From Ficedula albicollis (Eukaryota > Chordata > Aves > Passeriformes > Muscicapidae), in the NCBI RefSeq assembly GCF_000247815.1, contig NC_021686.1, positions 13,376,042 through 13,440,041 on the forward strand: a stretch of DNA of 64,000 nt, written 5' to 3'. Numbering within the stretch: the stretch's first letter is position 1; the number at the start of each line of letters is the position of its first letter. Of this stretch, positions 16,863 to 61,622 are shown in pieces. The notes beneath the pieces are model-generated. The model ran no database searches. It saw only the letters and a program-made list of their open reading frames with translations, and was not told where the DNA came from. The position numbers and the translations under genes are program-made.

Positions 16863-17940
16863 TCTGCATTATTGCTCCCATCCCAGTATGATTCCCATTC
16901 CCAGTGCTCTCCTGCAGCAAACCAGTTCTGCTGCACATTCTGGTCCTTGCTATCAAAAGGGGTGAATCCCCACAGTGATTGAAGGTACGGACTGAATGTG
17001 GCAGAATCCAGAGCAGCAAGGTGTTTCTGGCTGGCAGGACTGGGCACGGCACACTGCACAGGATGGGAGTGGTGACCTTTGTGTCCAAGGCTGGGCAGAT
17101 CATTTTATATATGTAGTAGTATGAAAATCACCTAAAATATCTGTAAATCTGGTTTCTCGCTCATTAAAGAGGAGGTTTCTCACCGCCTGCATCCCTTTAC
17201 GGTTTAGCTCAGCAGGGCCCTTTCCCCACACCTCTCAGCCAAAGGCAGAGGGTGCTGCACCCAGAGCAATTGGGTTAGCAGGTAAAGGGGGATGCAGAGC
17301 ACTTCAGATCAGCTCTGCCACTAGATCTCCGTGCTCCTGACTTACAGGGGATTTCAGCCATTAACAAGAAAAGCCGATTACACCCAGGGCAGGCCGGCAG
17401 AGCAGCCGTTCTCCTCACAGCTCTCATCTGCTGCTTCAGCTCAGCTCCTGCTTCTCTGGGGGATTGATCCCAGTAAATGGACACAAGCTTGTTAACTGTA
17501 ATTTTTGTTGATCCTTCAGATGCCTAATCATGAAGATTTTTCCTTTATTTTTCTTTCTCTCTTTTTAAGACATGGTTAGAGTTTCACATGGAGGGCTGAG
17601 ACACAGAGCAGTCCATGATGTATCCAGCAGGACCAGCTCTGATCCACTCTTCTAGCAAACAGTTGCTCAATTTGCCTTGCAGGGATCCTAACACAGATTC
17701 TGCAAATGAAACAGAAACTTGGCTGCTCTCAAGCCAGCAGTTGGCTTTCCAAAGCCAAGATGTTACTTTATTTTTGGGGCAGTGCTCTGATATGTTTGTG
17801 TGGTGCACACAAGGGGCTTCCCCCAGCAAGATAAAGCCTGTGCATCAGAATTCCATTTTCTCTATATAGTACTATTATAGTACAATTAATTTATAATAAA
17901 TAAATAAATAAATAAAATCTACCATAATGACATAAATAGC
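16863..17940. other. Intergenic sequence, no gene seen
   Basis: Unique-looking sequence with a short (AAAT)n run near 17895-17918. No exon, promoter or recognised transposon. Confidence 0.6.
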
Positions 17941-18203
17941 TGTTATGGTTATACTGTACTATAACTGGAGAGTTTTATCCCTGTTATGGTTATACTGTAC
18001 AATAACTGGAGAGTTTTATCATAGTATCACATAATAAAACAGTACTATGGACTATACTAATTCTTCCTGGTTACTCCTGGTTTTAACTTACGCTGTTATG
18101 GTTATACTGTACTATAACTGGAGAGTTTTATCATAGTACCACGTAATAAAACAGTACTATGGACTATACTATTCTTCCTGGTTACTCCTGGTTTTAACTT
18201 ACT
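17941..18203. repeat. AT-rich tandem repeat, 112-bp unit (about 2.3 copies)
   Basis: A partial copy starts at 17941 and fuller copies at 17982 and 18094. Each starts tgttatggttatactgtac and continues with taactggagagttttatc. The later part contains acagtactatggactatact and ends tcctggttttaactta. Copies differ by a few bases. The unit holds near-palindromic TATA/GTAC motifs, and similar tatagtac motifs lie just upstream at 17865-17885. The family is not recognised. Confidence 0.85.
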
Positions 18204-21200
18204 ATACCTTAATAGCTAAATTTTTCTGTGTAGAGATGAGATGAGATTAGAGCTGTGATATGTTATTACAGCCTATAATAACTTTGCAGTTACAGCTGGT
18301 GGTCAGTGCCTGGGAGCAGACTGCTGACACAAGCAGAGAGGTGCATTAGTGCACCTTCCCCATGGGCTCACATGACCCTGCAGGGCCAGACACCTGCAGA
18401 GTGTCTGCAATCTGCCAGAGCACTCCTGAGGAAATCTGCACATTGCCTGGATGGACCCACACAGGCAAAGAGAATTGGATGGATCTGGAACACACTTAGC
18501 CACCAGCCTCTCCTGGAATGCTCTCTGATGCAGACTCTGTCTCAAAGTTTAGTTATCTCATTTGTCAGTGTCCTCTCAACATCTAACTACTTGAATCTAT
18601 TTAAGGTAGTTAACAAATACATAAAAAATTCTACATTCAGTTAGACAATCACATGCACTTACCTAAAAATATCTGTTTTGCTAAAAATCCAAGTCCCAGG
18701 ATCCTCCACCACAGGTCTTCTGGCTCACAAGGACGAAGACAGAGACACAACTGCTTGTCACAGGAAGGGCAGGGCTAAAGGCTGCTTATCTGAAGTGCCT
18801 GAAAGCCTGAAAGTTTGAGATAACAGCTGTGCTCCCCAAAACTGCCCTTGCTTAAAAGTGACGTAATGCATATGGTGCTAGGGACATTCTGTAACATGCA
18901 CTAACTAAATCTAGAAAATACAGGAGCTGATCTGGCCAAACAGGAAAAAACCCCAAAGCATTTTAGTTGAGTTTCTACTTACCCAGTAAAAGGTTGAACC
19001 CAAAAGTTGAGTCTCAAAGAAAATTACTTTAAAATCCAGACTCATAAACCATCCACAGGAGACTCAATAACAGTAAATTTTTGTGAAGGGATTTAAGAAA
19101 TTTGGGTTATGTAAGTTGAAATATGCTAAACTAAAAGCAAGGTTAGCACATTGTCAAGACTTACACCCAGAAGACCTAATAAAAGGATGTAGTGGTAGAT
19201 CCCCAGTTTGTCACACACACACAAACAAGATCAAGCTGGTGTTTAGCATGTCTCTAGAAGGACTGTTAGAATATTCATTTTAACAAGCTCTCCTGACTCT
19301 GAAGAAAAAGCTGGTTTGTTGGATGATGTGAAGATTTTTCTTTGTGAGGCATCCCACAGTGGACTGCTCTGAAAGATAACAAAATATTCAACATATGGAG
19401 GAAAAAAAATTCCCAGGCTGCTGAAGATATCAAGCTTGATGAATACTTCAACTCTTGCTATTTGTGTGCCAGCTTTAGAACATCTTGAAAAACTTTGACT
19501 AGATTCCACATCAACCAAGAATGTTCTCTCATCCCACATTTGAAGTTGGGTTTGCAAACATCTCTGCTTTAGATCACAAGAGTAATTAAAAGCACTTGAC
19601 CAACATTTGTACTGCAGCTATCATGAGGCTGTTATTCAGTGGTAAAGAATCTAAATTTTGTCAACATAAGAAGCTAAAAATATCATGCCTGTAGTAGTAT
19701 TATTAAGTAGGATTTATTTAGGGGACTTTCAAGGGAATTTCACCATAAGACCCGGGTTCTTGCTGCTGAAGTGAAACTTTGGGTTGTATTACAGGAACCT
19801 GCTGTTTTGCAGTGCTTTGAAGGACTATTTTGAGAACAAGATCTCTGCTAGGATAGTTATAGAATCTATTTCCTGTCTAATTTAATTGGTTTTTTAATAA
19901 TTGATTAGGCTAAAGAAACAATTTCATGGAACCACAGCATAGTCAGGCTGGAAGAGGCCCCTGGAGATGCTGTGTGCAGTCCCACTCCTGCCCAACAGGC
20001 TCAGGCAGAACAGGTTTCTCAGGGCTGTATTAAGTCAGATTTTTAATATATCCAAGGCTGGAGACTCCACAACCTCTTCACTCTGTTTAATGTTTTCTAA
20101 GGATCTTTACTTCACTCACATTGTGCCTGATAAGAATTTTAGCTGCCCCTCCACTTACAGTGGAGTTAAATAGTTAATAGTTTTTAGTCAATTAAAATGC
20201 TGCTCAGTAGAGGAATAGCTGTAATTCGGCTTTTCATTAAAAGAAAGCTGAACTTCAAAGACAGCACAAAGGACCTAAAATGAGTATCCTATTTTACAGG
20301 AATGTACAATAGCTTTTGGAACCATAAGAAACTCCTTCAACTATTCTGTATCATTAGTATTATTGTCCCTTTCTGGAGAATTTTCAAAGCAATCCAGTAT
20401 TTTATGGAGACAAGGCCAGAAGTTTGACTTTACCTTTAAGCTAGGAATAAAACTTGTCTTGTGTGTGTAATCTGTCTCAAATGTTTCTTTGGGAAGGCAG
20501 GTAGACATTGCTGCAAACAGATCATGGGTTGGTTAACAATTATGTCACAGGCCTGAAAAGGTAAAGCTAGGTCAGATGGACAAACAAACATGAGCACTTC
20601 CTACAGCATAAGGAGCATGAACAACCCCCACTGAGTCTGTTTTTAGACTTGACACAAAGCCAAGGCACTTGGAATTAGAAGCCAAAGAGCACTTTCTGTC
20701 TGTAACACAGATAATTTTAAAAACCCACATCAGAATCCTGATTTTCCATGATTTGTGTGTGCAAAAAAACCCCAGCATCCTACCCCATGATGGTGCAGAC
20801 AAGCATCTAGGAGCTCCCTTATTTTATTACAGAGCTGAGAATAGAAGATGACACCAAAACTTACACACTACAAAGCTATTGAAGAAAACCCCAAAGAAAC
20901 CAAGCTTCAACCTAAAGTCACAGAATTTAATTTCAAAGCAATATGCAAACAAATGTTGCTTGCTTTCCAAGGCACAATGGCATAAACATAAAAACTGCAA
21001 ATGACATATATTTAATACAAAAATATAAATACCGTTAATCTAAATGACAAAACAACATTTTTCCCCATGTATACACCTTAATTTAAAAAATTCAGCTTTA
21101 CTCTCAGTCATGAAATGTAATACAATAAAAATAAAAACTATTCTTTTAGTGCCACCTACTATGGCCCTATTATATCAGCATAAATATGAATATTCAAAAC

Positions 21201-21467
21201 ATTATATACTTTGCTGCATTGTGAAAGAGAAGTTTGGCTGCTTTTTTTTCCTAATAAAACTGGTCATCACATACCTGACTCTGTGAAGTGTGATTTCATC
21301 CAGTTTGAAATGCTTTCTGAATAACTGAATCCTTGCTGTATTACATTAGTAACTCTGACATTAAATTATTACATTGTTAAATAATCTAAAAATTAAATTC
21401 CTGAAAAAACATTCCTTCTTTAAACCTTGTATCTGAAAAACCAATGCAAAGTGAATTAAAACATTGT
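18204..21467. other. Intergenic sequence downstream of DNAAF5
   Basis: No gene is supported between the 112-bp repeat and the presumed DNAAF5 poly(A) site. It contains one CR1 fragment at about 19925-20100. Confidence 0.65.
19925..20100 (-). mobile_element. CR1 LINE 3' fragment, reverse orientation
   Basis: The segment starts catggaaccacagcatagtc followed by aggctggaagaggcccctgg and gcagtcccactcctgccc. Farther on it has aaggctggagactccacaac. These match the reverse-complement layout of avian CR1 3' ends (patient line: hit start, 'rules' of ggttggaaaagacc, gagtccaacc, ggagactccac). Degraded and non-coding. Confidence 0.75.
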
Positions 21468-21673
21468 TTTATTGCTAGGAAATACAAAGAACTGTTCAAA
21501 CTGCAAAGGACATAGAATTGTGCCAATTTCACTTTCAAATGAGTCAACAGTGAATTTACAAAGAAAAACCAATCTATTTCCAGCTCAGCCTTTCTTAAGC
21601 AAACAAAAATACAAAGATAATTCAGGTCATACAGATTTCCCATCAGTTTGCTGAACAGAATCTCAGCAGTGAT
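21468..21673 (-). other. DNAAF5: DNAAF5 3'UTR with candidate poly(A) signal
   Basis: The complement of 21468-21473 is AATAAA, about 200 bp downstream of the stop on the minus strand. Position and motif fit a poly(A) signal. The cleavage site is not fixed, and a longer 3'UTR is possible. Confidence 0.55.
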
Positions 21674-52972
<31,299 letters not shown>

Positions 52973-53179
52973 CGGGGTCCAGCGGGCCGAGCCGGTACCG
53001 GCAGCAGGGACCCGCTCTGTGTCACACGGGCAGCGAGCGGGGGGTGCGAGGGCTGAGGGAACGGGAGGGACACAGCGGCGGGGGCTCCGTGCCCGGCCAC
53101 TTTCACGTGGATCACTGCCCCCGCTGTTTCTTCTCTGGAGGGATCAAACAGCACGGGCAGGAAGCCGTCGGTTTCTGCA

Positions 53180-54104
53180 ACAGCGTTGTATTCTTTTTAA
53201 TTTGTATTAGCTAATGTTGTTACATTGCGTTTATGTTGTACTTATGTGTGCTTCACACAACCTCTTGTTCTGTACTCTCTCTGCAAGGAACAGACATCAA
53301 ACCGAAAGGATGCTCAGGGTCCTTTTCTTGAGTGATCACACTGAACCTAAAGTGCAATTAACTGCAGAACTAATTAAAATTATTCTTTTAAAATAGCCCT
53401 GTGTTTACCAGCAGAGTTTATTCTCTTGTTGTGCTTATCCTAGCTCGACTGTGATCTTTTGGAGTGATGTTTCACCCTTTATTCTATGGGAACCATGAAC
53501 GTGAGTTTCCTGGCAACAGAAGGAACACAAGCATGCATTGGAGTATTCCTGACAGCACGTGCTGGCCCGTGGCTGAATCGCAGCTGTGACCACACTCCTC
53601 GTGGCCTTGCACAGAGGTGCTGCTGGGTGTGCTGGCTTTGCTCTAAACACCCACGGCAGAGCTGCCCTTCCCAGCCCTTCCCAAACAGTGGGTGCTCAGC
53701 AGGGCTGGCAGCTCCCATGCCACAGACAGCCCTGTGGCCACCGTGCGCCTGCCTTGGCTCAGCAGCCTGTCCTGCAAGGCCAGCTCATCATCCACCGTGC
53801 TCAGAACACGTTTCATGGCCAGCTTGTCCTCTGTGCTCAAGCTGTCCTTCCTGGCTGGGCCATGTGTCACAGCCAGGCTAGTCTTTCATGGCCATGCCCA
53901 TCCTTCATGGTCTGGCCACTTCAAAATTCCAGACTGTCCTTTGTGGCCATGCCCATCCTTCATGGTCACTTCAAACTTGCAGACTGTCCTTTGTGACCAG
54001 GCCTGTTCTTAACAGTCCATTGTGGCCAGGCTCGTCTTCCTTTGCTAGCTGGTCCTAAGGCTAAGGTGTGGAGCAGCCAGGCCAGGTCCTGCCATCCCCT
54101 GTGG
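53180..54104. other. Inter-promoter spacer with degenerate short repeats
   Basis: No gene. From about 53810 to 54035 there are degenerate repeats of phrases such as cttcatggtc, ggccatgcccatccttcatg and cagactgtcctttgtg, suggesting an old minisatellite. Confidence 0.6.
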
Positions 54105-54592
54105 GTCCGAGCGGGGCAGAGCGGCTCCGTGCGGGGCAGAGTAGGTCCGTGTGGGGCAGAGAGATGCAGAACGGGTCAGTGCGGGGCAGAGAGATGCAGA
54201 ACGGGTCAGTGTGGGGCAGAGAGATGCAGAGCGGGTCAATGCGGGGCAGAGTGGGTCCGTGCGGGTCGGAGAGATGCAGAGCAGCAGAGAGATGCAGAGC
54301 GGGTCCGTGAGGGTCGGAGAGATGTAGAATGGGTCAGTGCAGGGCAGAGAGATGCAGAGTGGGTCAGTGCAGGGCAGAGAGATGCAGAGTGGGTCAGTGC
54401 AGGGCAGAGAGATGTAGAGCGGGTCAGTGCGGGGCAGAGCGGGTCCGTGGGGGACAGAGAGATGCAGAGTGGTTCAATGCGGGGCAGGGCAGAGAGATGT
54501 AGAGCGGGTCAGTGCGGGTCGGAGCGGGTCCGTGGGGGACAGAGAGATGCAGAGTGGTTCAATGCGGGGCAGAGCGGGTCCATGCGGTGCGG
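54105..54592. repeat. Minisatellite, about 30-bp unit with 20-bp variants
   Basis: Repeated gggtcagtgcggggcagaga followed by gatgcagagc, with shorter units lacking the gagatgcaga part. Many single-base variants (agtgcagggc, agtgtggggc, agatgtagag) show true divergence. It lies in the presumed PRKAR1B promoter region; ORFs reading the repeat are not considered genes. Confidence 0.92.
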
Positions 54593-54833
54593 TTCGAACG
54601 GGGGGGGGTCCGTGCCCCCCGGAGCGGATGGGAGCGGAGGGGTCCGGGCGGCTCGGAGCGCAGGGCTCGGTGCGGGGCTGTTCGGAGCCGGTACCGCCCG
54701 GAGCGAAGGGGCCGGTGCCGCTCGGTTCGGTGCGCAGGGCTCGGTGCGGGGCTGTTGGGAGCCGGTGCCGCCCGGAGCGAAGAGCCCGGTGCCGCTCGGT
54801 TCGGCGCGGCCGCCCGGCGGAGGCGGCGGCGGA

Positions 54834-55504
<671 letters not shown>

Positions 55505-55800
55505 CGCTGGTGCGGGGGCCGCCCGGCCGGGCCCGGGGCGCTTCCCCGGAGCCTCCCCGCACAGCCCCGGCCGCCCCCCGGCACCCACCGAGCCGGGCAG
55601 ACAGTCCGGGAACGGAGTAAAGCTGTCCTGGCCTTCTGGGCTCGTAACGGAGCCGTCATAACCTCGCTGGGGGAAATAAAGAGGGTTTGGGGCTGTTCTC
55701 CCCCCAGGTCATCCAATTTCCCTTTGCGGAACTCGCTTCCCCTCGGGGGGCTCTGCCCGCTCCTCCCCAGCTTCCCCCGGACCGCGAAGGGTCGTTGAGA

Positions 55801-56232
55801 AAGGGAGAGATGCTAAAATTGCCCAAAGATCTCTGTAGCAAACAGCTGGGTTCTGGTGACAGGAACGAGTCCCCATGGGGAGAGCAAGCAAGGCTTTATG
55901 CCGTCATTTAATAGTGTCTCTGGAACTCCTTGCCTCGTAGGGTTAATTTCACCGGTTTGTTGTTTTTTTTTTTCTTCCAAAGATTCATCATTATCTAGGA
56001 GTTAAAATCCTCTTTGTGTACTTGGTGGGATGTTGATGATACAAAGATGACACAGTTCAGCATTTCCACGTACAACCCCAGAATATCAAAACGTTCAAAT
56101 TCAATAGGCAACAGGCAATATTAAGATGTCTTTGCTCTTCAGATCTCTCTGACAAAGAATTTTGAAACTGCCTTTTATCTTTCTTGCACCATTTTCTTAC
56201 CTAGGTTGTGTTTTCTGTTTACAAGCCTGAAG
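55801..56232 (+). other. PRKAR1B: PRKAR1B 5' intron end and 5'UTR
   Basis: AT-rich sequence with a polypyrimidine tract and two candidate acceptors just before the start codon. No coding exon. Confidence 0.6.
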
Positions 56233-56409
56233 ATGGCTGCTGCTGCTTCCTGCAATGTGGAAGAAGATGAGAGCCTGAAGGGATGTGAACTCTATGTTCA
56301 GAAACACAACATCCAACAGATTTTAAAAGAATGCATTGTAAACCTCTGTATAGCAAAGCCAGACCGACCCATGAAGTTCCTCAGAGAACACTTTGAAAAA
56401 TTAGAAAAG
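56233..56409 (+). CDS. PRKAR1B: PRKAR1B first coding exon (dimerisation/docking domain)
   Basis: This encodes the N-terminus of the cAMP-dependent protein kinase type I-beta regulatory subunit, which binds and inhibits PKA catalytic subunits until cAMP is bound. The 59 codons begin [20 protein letters not shown] and continue [20 protein letters not shown], ending [14 protein letters not shown] before donor gtcagt. [14 protein letters not shown] and the extra Cys34 point to RI-beta rather than RI-alpha. Cys18 and Cys39 sit 21 residues apart, as in the interchain disulphides of type I subunits. The ATG has a good context (aagATGG). The acceptor may be cttacctag at 56205 or gtttacaag at 56226. 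The cAMP-binding domains lie beyond the window. Confidence 0.95.
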
Positions 56410-59400
56410 GTCAGTGATTTTCAGGTGATTTTACATTTTCCATTTATAAAATGAAAAAGATTGTTTAAAGTTTGCAAATGTCTTGGTACATTTTTTTTCT
56501 TTCAAATTTTAAATGATCACACAACTGTGAAAATGCAAACTGTTAAGAGAAAACAGCCTCAACCCTTTCATTTGTGGATGTCTACTATAACATTTGCTAT
56601 AGTTTAGAATTTTTTGTGTGTAACAACAGGATTGTAATATCTCATCAAACTGCACTTGTTAAAAATGACCCAAGTTGGTTGTGAGGCATGGTATCCTGAA
56701 CTCTCATCTCTTGGCAGAACCTGCCTGTGGGTGCAGAAGATGTTTATTTCAGTATCAGGTGGTGGGGTTTTCCCTTCCCCTAAAACTGACTAAAATCAGG
56801 GAACCAGCAAGTTCTCAACAATCATTGAACAGTTTGCTATTTAATTTCACTGCTCTCCTGTCTGTAGTGTCTATCCCAGGATCCTCTGACAGGGGATGCA
56901 TTAAGAGAGACCTCACTTACTGTGACTCTCTTCAAAAGCAGTGTAGAGAGGGGGAAACATTTTAGAACATTCCCAGACAAATTCTTTCTAAAGCCTTCGG
57001 GTATCTTTGCAGGAAGAGCACATTGTGTGAGCAAGTGTTGTTAGGCTTGAGAGATAAGTTTTGGTAGTTTTTTCCTTCAAGAGTGAATAATGCATAAGGC
57101 TGATATATCACCAGTGATGTAAAGCATTTAATGCATCTCACTCTCTGCTTTTCAGATACATTTTTTCTATAGGTAAGTATATGCCTAATTTGTGTAGTTT
57201 TAAAAAAATTGCAAACATTGCATTTTGGTGGCAGCCTGGGACATCAGAGAGGGGTAGGAAGTACAAGATGGTTTTAATTGTATTTGGTTATTATGAAAAA
57301 AAACCAGCCTCTTAATTCTGTATATTCTAAACTTCTGACAGCCAAGATTAATTTTGAGAGAATCAAAACTTGAATTTCCTTTACTTTGTTGTGAACGTGT
57401 GGAATTTTGGATTTCTTGAAAAGAAGGATAAACACCATTCTTGAAAAAAGCCCATTAAAACATACTGTGGCTTTATGGAATATGCTCCATTGCTAGAGGG
57501 ATTTCTTGAGGAGTTGTAATGGGGGAGTTTGGTTTTGTTGATGTTTACACAGCACACAGACCTGAGACAGGAGGGCAGCTCCTACCCTTGAGAAATGACA
57601 TCTTTCATGTGATCTCCTATTATTTCCCAAAGAACAGCAGAATTCTGTAGGACATCAGTCAGGATGCCAGCACAGGAGCTGATGGATATCACTTGTCCCA
57701 AAATGGAAGATGATTTAGACACATCAAGGCATCAACTGCAGGGAATATTGTGCTTGCTGTGGGAGGACACAATCTTGGCACTGCCTCTCTAGAGCAGCCT
57801 GGGGGCCGAGCCTGCTGAGCCTGGAGGCTTTAAGCTGCTTCTGGAAGTTTCCAGCACTGTAATTCTTGTTCCTACAGCAGTTTGACTCTTGTTTCCCAGC
57901 CATCACCAAGGACTTCCTTGGGATGAATTGCACTGTGAAGGATTTCTCGCAGTAAAATAATATTTTGACTTAGTTGGTTGCATGAGAACAGTTGAAGGAA
58001 GACTTCTAATGATAGAGAAATCTTTCAATAAGTTTTATCTTGTTTGTATACTCTTGTTGTATACAGGTAGTTTGAAGAATCCTGTTGGAATTCTGAATTG
58101 AACAGTTGTTCATTAGATTTTTGTAAATGTGCAATACTGACATGGCACATTTGCTATCAGCTCCTTTAATTTTGGTCCTGTGTCAGGAGAGGAGTGAAAC
58201 TCTTTGTTTAAGCATGATTTCCTAAACAAAGTAGTTCATTTTTCCACCTAAGTGTGGTATTTTGGGGTTATTTTCCAAGCTCATTAAGATAAACAGCACA
58301 TTCCACTGAAGAGAGCAGTAGAAGAACAGTTTATCTGTCAAAAACACATGTGGGAAGTTTAGAGATGAAGTGTAGGATATTTTTCAAGTGGTTAAAAAAT
58401 GAGCTTGTGGAAAACCAGTAGAGCTTAATCCACCTAAGTATACTGGAGCTACCTCTGAAGTGAATAAAAAAAAGAAGAGTGTGTTTAATTTTGCTGGTTC
58501 TTCACTCCATCTCATAAAAACAACTCATAAAAGTAAGATTTATTGTGATATATGCAAGATCAGAGCGGATCATAAATGCTTTCCACCTTCTGATGAATCA
58601 GAGTTGGGCCCGTTGCCTTCAGCCTGCTGCTAGATGGAAATGGGTCAGGGTCTAACCCCTGACCCCACCACGCTCCCTGGGCCCAGGTTTCATTCTCAGG
58701 TGTAACACGTGCAGGGGCAGGTTTGTTTTGGCAGGGTTTGTAGGAGCAGCTGAGAGCAGAGCCAGGGAATGAGGCGATGCTCCAGGGATGGGGATGTCCT
58801 GGACTAGTGCTCACCTCCGTGGCTGGCCACTCTTCATTCACAGCATGGACACGGCCTGAGAGGGCTGTGAAGGGAGAGCATGAATAAATACTTATGAATA
58901 AAGTGCTGGAGACTGAGGTTTGATGTTTGATGTTGGATTCTGATGGTGTGCCAGTGTTAGAAAGAGCACCCCCTCCTCCAACGCCTTTCTAACTGCAGTT
59001 TGCTTGTATCAAGTACAGTTTCAAAAAACTATAAGTCTGAAAATAATTGTGGGAAAACTTTAATGCACATTTTTCTGTTCACTTAATACTGGCAGGACCT
59101 GCTTAGGTTGCCAGTAATTGCTGGGAATCAGCCTATGTTTCTGTATTCTGAAGTTTGCAAGTCACTTTTATATGCTGTGACCTACGAACTTCAAGATGAC
59201 ATCTACTCTGATCACATTAGCAGTTACTTTGTAAAAATCTGTAACATGCCCTGGAGCACAGAAAATAGTTGAAAAGAGTTTAGATACTTTATATTTTAAA
59301 ACCTGTGATATTTCCTTTGAACAATTTATTTTATGTTTCCCAGTGACTGTGTAGATTTTGGTGGATGGAGTGAGAAAATCTTTCCCTTAGGGATTGTAAT

Positions 59401-60442
59401 TGGGGTTTTTTTTGAGTGAGGGAATAGATGTTAGCTAAGAAACTGTGGCATTATTTTAACAGCTGTAATTAAGTCCTGTTTACTTGACGACTAAAGGAGA
59501 CATAGCAGAAAAAAAAAAAGCAGGGAACCCATATTTTATCTCTAGTTCTTACTTTATGTGAAAAAGTTAATTACTGAGAAATTACGGGCACCACTTTGTA
59601 TTTTTAGCTGTATTGAGATTGTAAAAATCCCATAGTGTCAGGCTGTTTAGTGCCACGATTACATGATCAAAGGTGGGGCTGTCTTGCCAGATAAACTCAA
59701 CTATTCCGAAGAAAAGAATTAGAATGAAGAGTAGAACTAATGAAGAAAATGGCACAAAAGAGGAAGCAGCAGGAAAGTGCAGGATGTGTTTAAAATGGCT
59801 CTGCTGAAGCCATGTGCGTGTGGGGTGTTTCAGAGCAGGGCTGAGCTGGGCTTTGCTGGTACCTTCTGGACCTGAGCTCTGTCCAGGCCCCTTCTGTTGC
59901 CATCAGCACGGGCAGGAAATGCTGCCTTGCTCTAATGAAATGACTGCCAGAGGATGGGCAGTGTTCCTGTGGATCCAGGCTGATGCTGGGTGTCTCACGG
60001 TGCCATCAGAAGGGGAATTTTAGGAAAACCCAAGCTCAATACCCCAATATCCTCACTGGCAGAACTGCACATGGGCAGGCTCTGCCAGGAGCTGCCTTGG
60101 GCAAAAAAAGGTGTAATAAACCACAAACACACCCTCTGTTAGCAAAATACACTTTATTTACTCACCACAGAGAGTTTCAGAACCAAAGGTACTCGAGCAT
60201 CAAAATTTGAGCACAAGGCTCTTCTTCTGCGATAGTGTTCTCCCTCAGTATTTGTATTTTATCACAGAAAGGAGTCCTTCAGTCAATAATTTCCAACAGA
60301 ACCTGTCTAAACAGGTGGAATTAATTCTTAAAAGTATGGGTTATTATTATGCAAAGTATAACTCACTGCTTTCAGATAAGCTGAGGAGAGGTTACGGATT
60401 TGAAGCAAAATCACACCGAGAAAAAACTACAGAAAAAATGCA

Positions 60443-60581
60443 TTAACTAAGCAGTTTAATAAAGCCTAATAATTTTAATAATATTGTCCAAAGCTTTCAA
60501 AGGAGTTGGCTGTTAACTAAGCAGTTTAATAAAGCCTAATAATTATAATAATATTGTCCAAAGCTTGCAAAGGAGTTGGGT
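60443..60581. repeat. Two-copy tandem duplication, 70-bp period
   Basis: Copies start at 60443 and 60513, each with ttaactaagcagtttaataa followed by agcctaataatt and ending aaaggagttgg. Three or four substitutions separate them. Confidence 0.9.
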
Positions 60582-61501
60582 AGCATCTCCTTGGTGGTCA
60601 GAAATGTTGGTAAAACATGCAGGAACATAGCTGAGATGCTGACAGAAGCACACCAGTGGGAGCACCAGGTGCCCTGGCTGTGTGACTGCACTTCTGAGCA
60701 GGCTTGGGCAGCCTCTGCTCCTGCCTGTCCTCTGGTATCAGTGCTGGGAAGGGCTGGATGAAAAGCAGCTCAGGTGGGACCTCTGTGATTGCCAGAGTCA
60801 GCCCCAGGCAGTGTTGTGAGAGGTGACAGTTTTCTTGGAAGAGGTAAAGGAAAACGAGGTGAATTTTTAAAACCCCCTCAGGCAAACTTTCCTACATGCA
60901 GGAGGCTTAGGGAAAGGTTGAGAATGAAGGGAATAAAAGCAGAAAGAGAAAAAAAGCTTTTTCCCTAAGAAATAAAATTACAAGCAAACCCATGCTCTAA
61001 TGAGCCTGTGTGGAACATATTAGAGCTGAGCTCCCTGTTTACTTTGTGTGTCCACAAGTGTGAGTAGCTTTCCCAGTCTCAAAGCCAAAACCTAACAAAA
61101 CCAGAGTGCAGTGATGGAGCACAGAGGGAATTCTGCCTGGAAGATGTCTTTGTTTCACATCTCAAGCTCCCCTGTTCTACATTCATCAGGTTACTTAATC
61201 CACTTCTATGTGGGCTTGTCTCTTCTTACACAAGCTATGCATGCATACATTGTTATTTGGCTGGATTTTAAGAATCAGAAGTGTTGGCTATGATTCTCTT
61301 TGATTATATAAGCTTTTAAGTATCAAAAATAGGGTCTGTGTTTTGTAACATAACCTCTCACTTTGCTTTGAGGCATGTGTAAGAAAGTAGGGAAGAGGTG
61401 GTGATGGGTTGGGATGCTGAAGACACTGGTGGGGGGGAAGACAAGAAGTGTGAACAAGCTGCAGGAGGTAAAACAATGGCAGTAAAGGGTCTGAGGAAGG
61501 T

Positions 61502-61622
61502 CAGCCATGCAGCTGGACTGTCATCAGAGTAGGTGTACTTTTGGCAGGAGAATTTTGCCTAGCAGCCATGCAGCTGGACTGTCATCAGAGTAGGGGTATT
61601 TTTGGCAGGAGAATTTTGCCTA
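61502..61622. repeat. Two-copy tandem duplication, 61-bp period
   Basis: Copies start at 61502 and 61563, each with cagccatgcagctggactgt and ending ggagaattttgcctag. Confidence 0.9.

Noticed and set aside
15988..17103. 371-residue EGKGR-repeat ORF on the minus strand
   Set aside because: It is a translation of the (TTCCC)n microsatellite, which has no stop codon in that frame.
52973..53154. Start of the DNAAF5 protein right of the hexamer arrays ([14 protein letters not shown] frame)
   Set aside because: The frame shows no likeness to the DNAAF5 N-terminus and runs into tandem repeats; the true start is more likely inside the poly-C.
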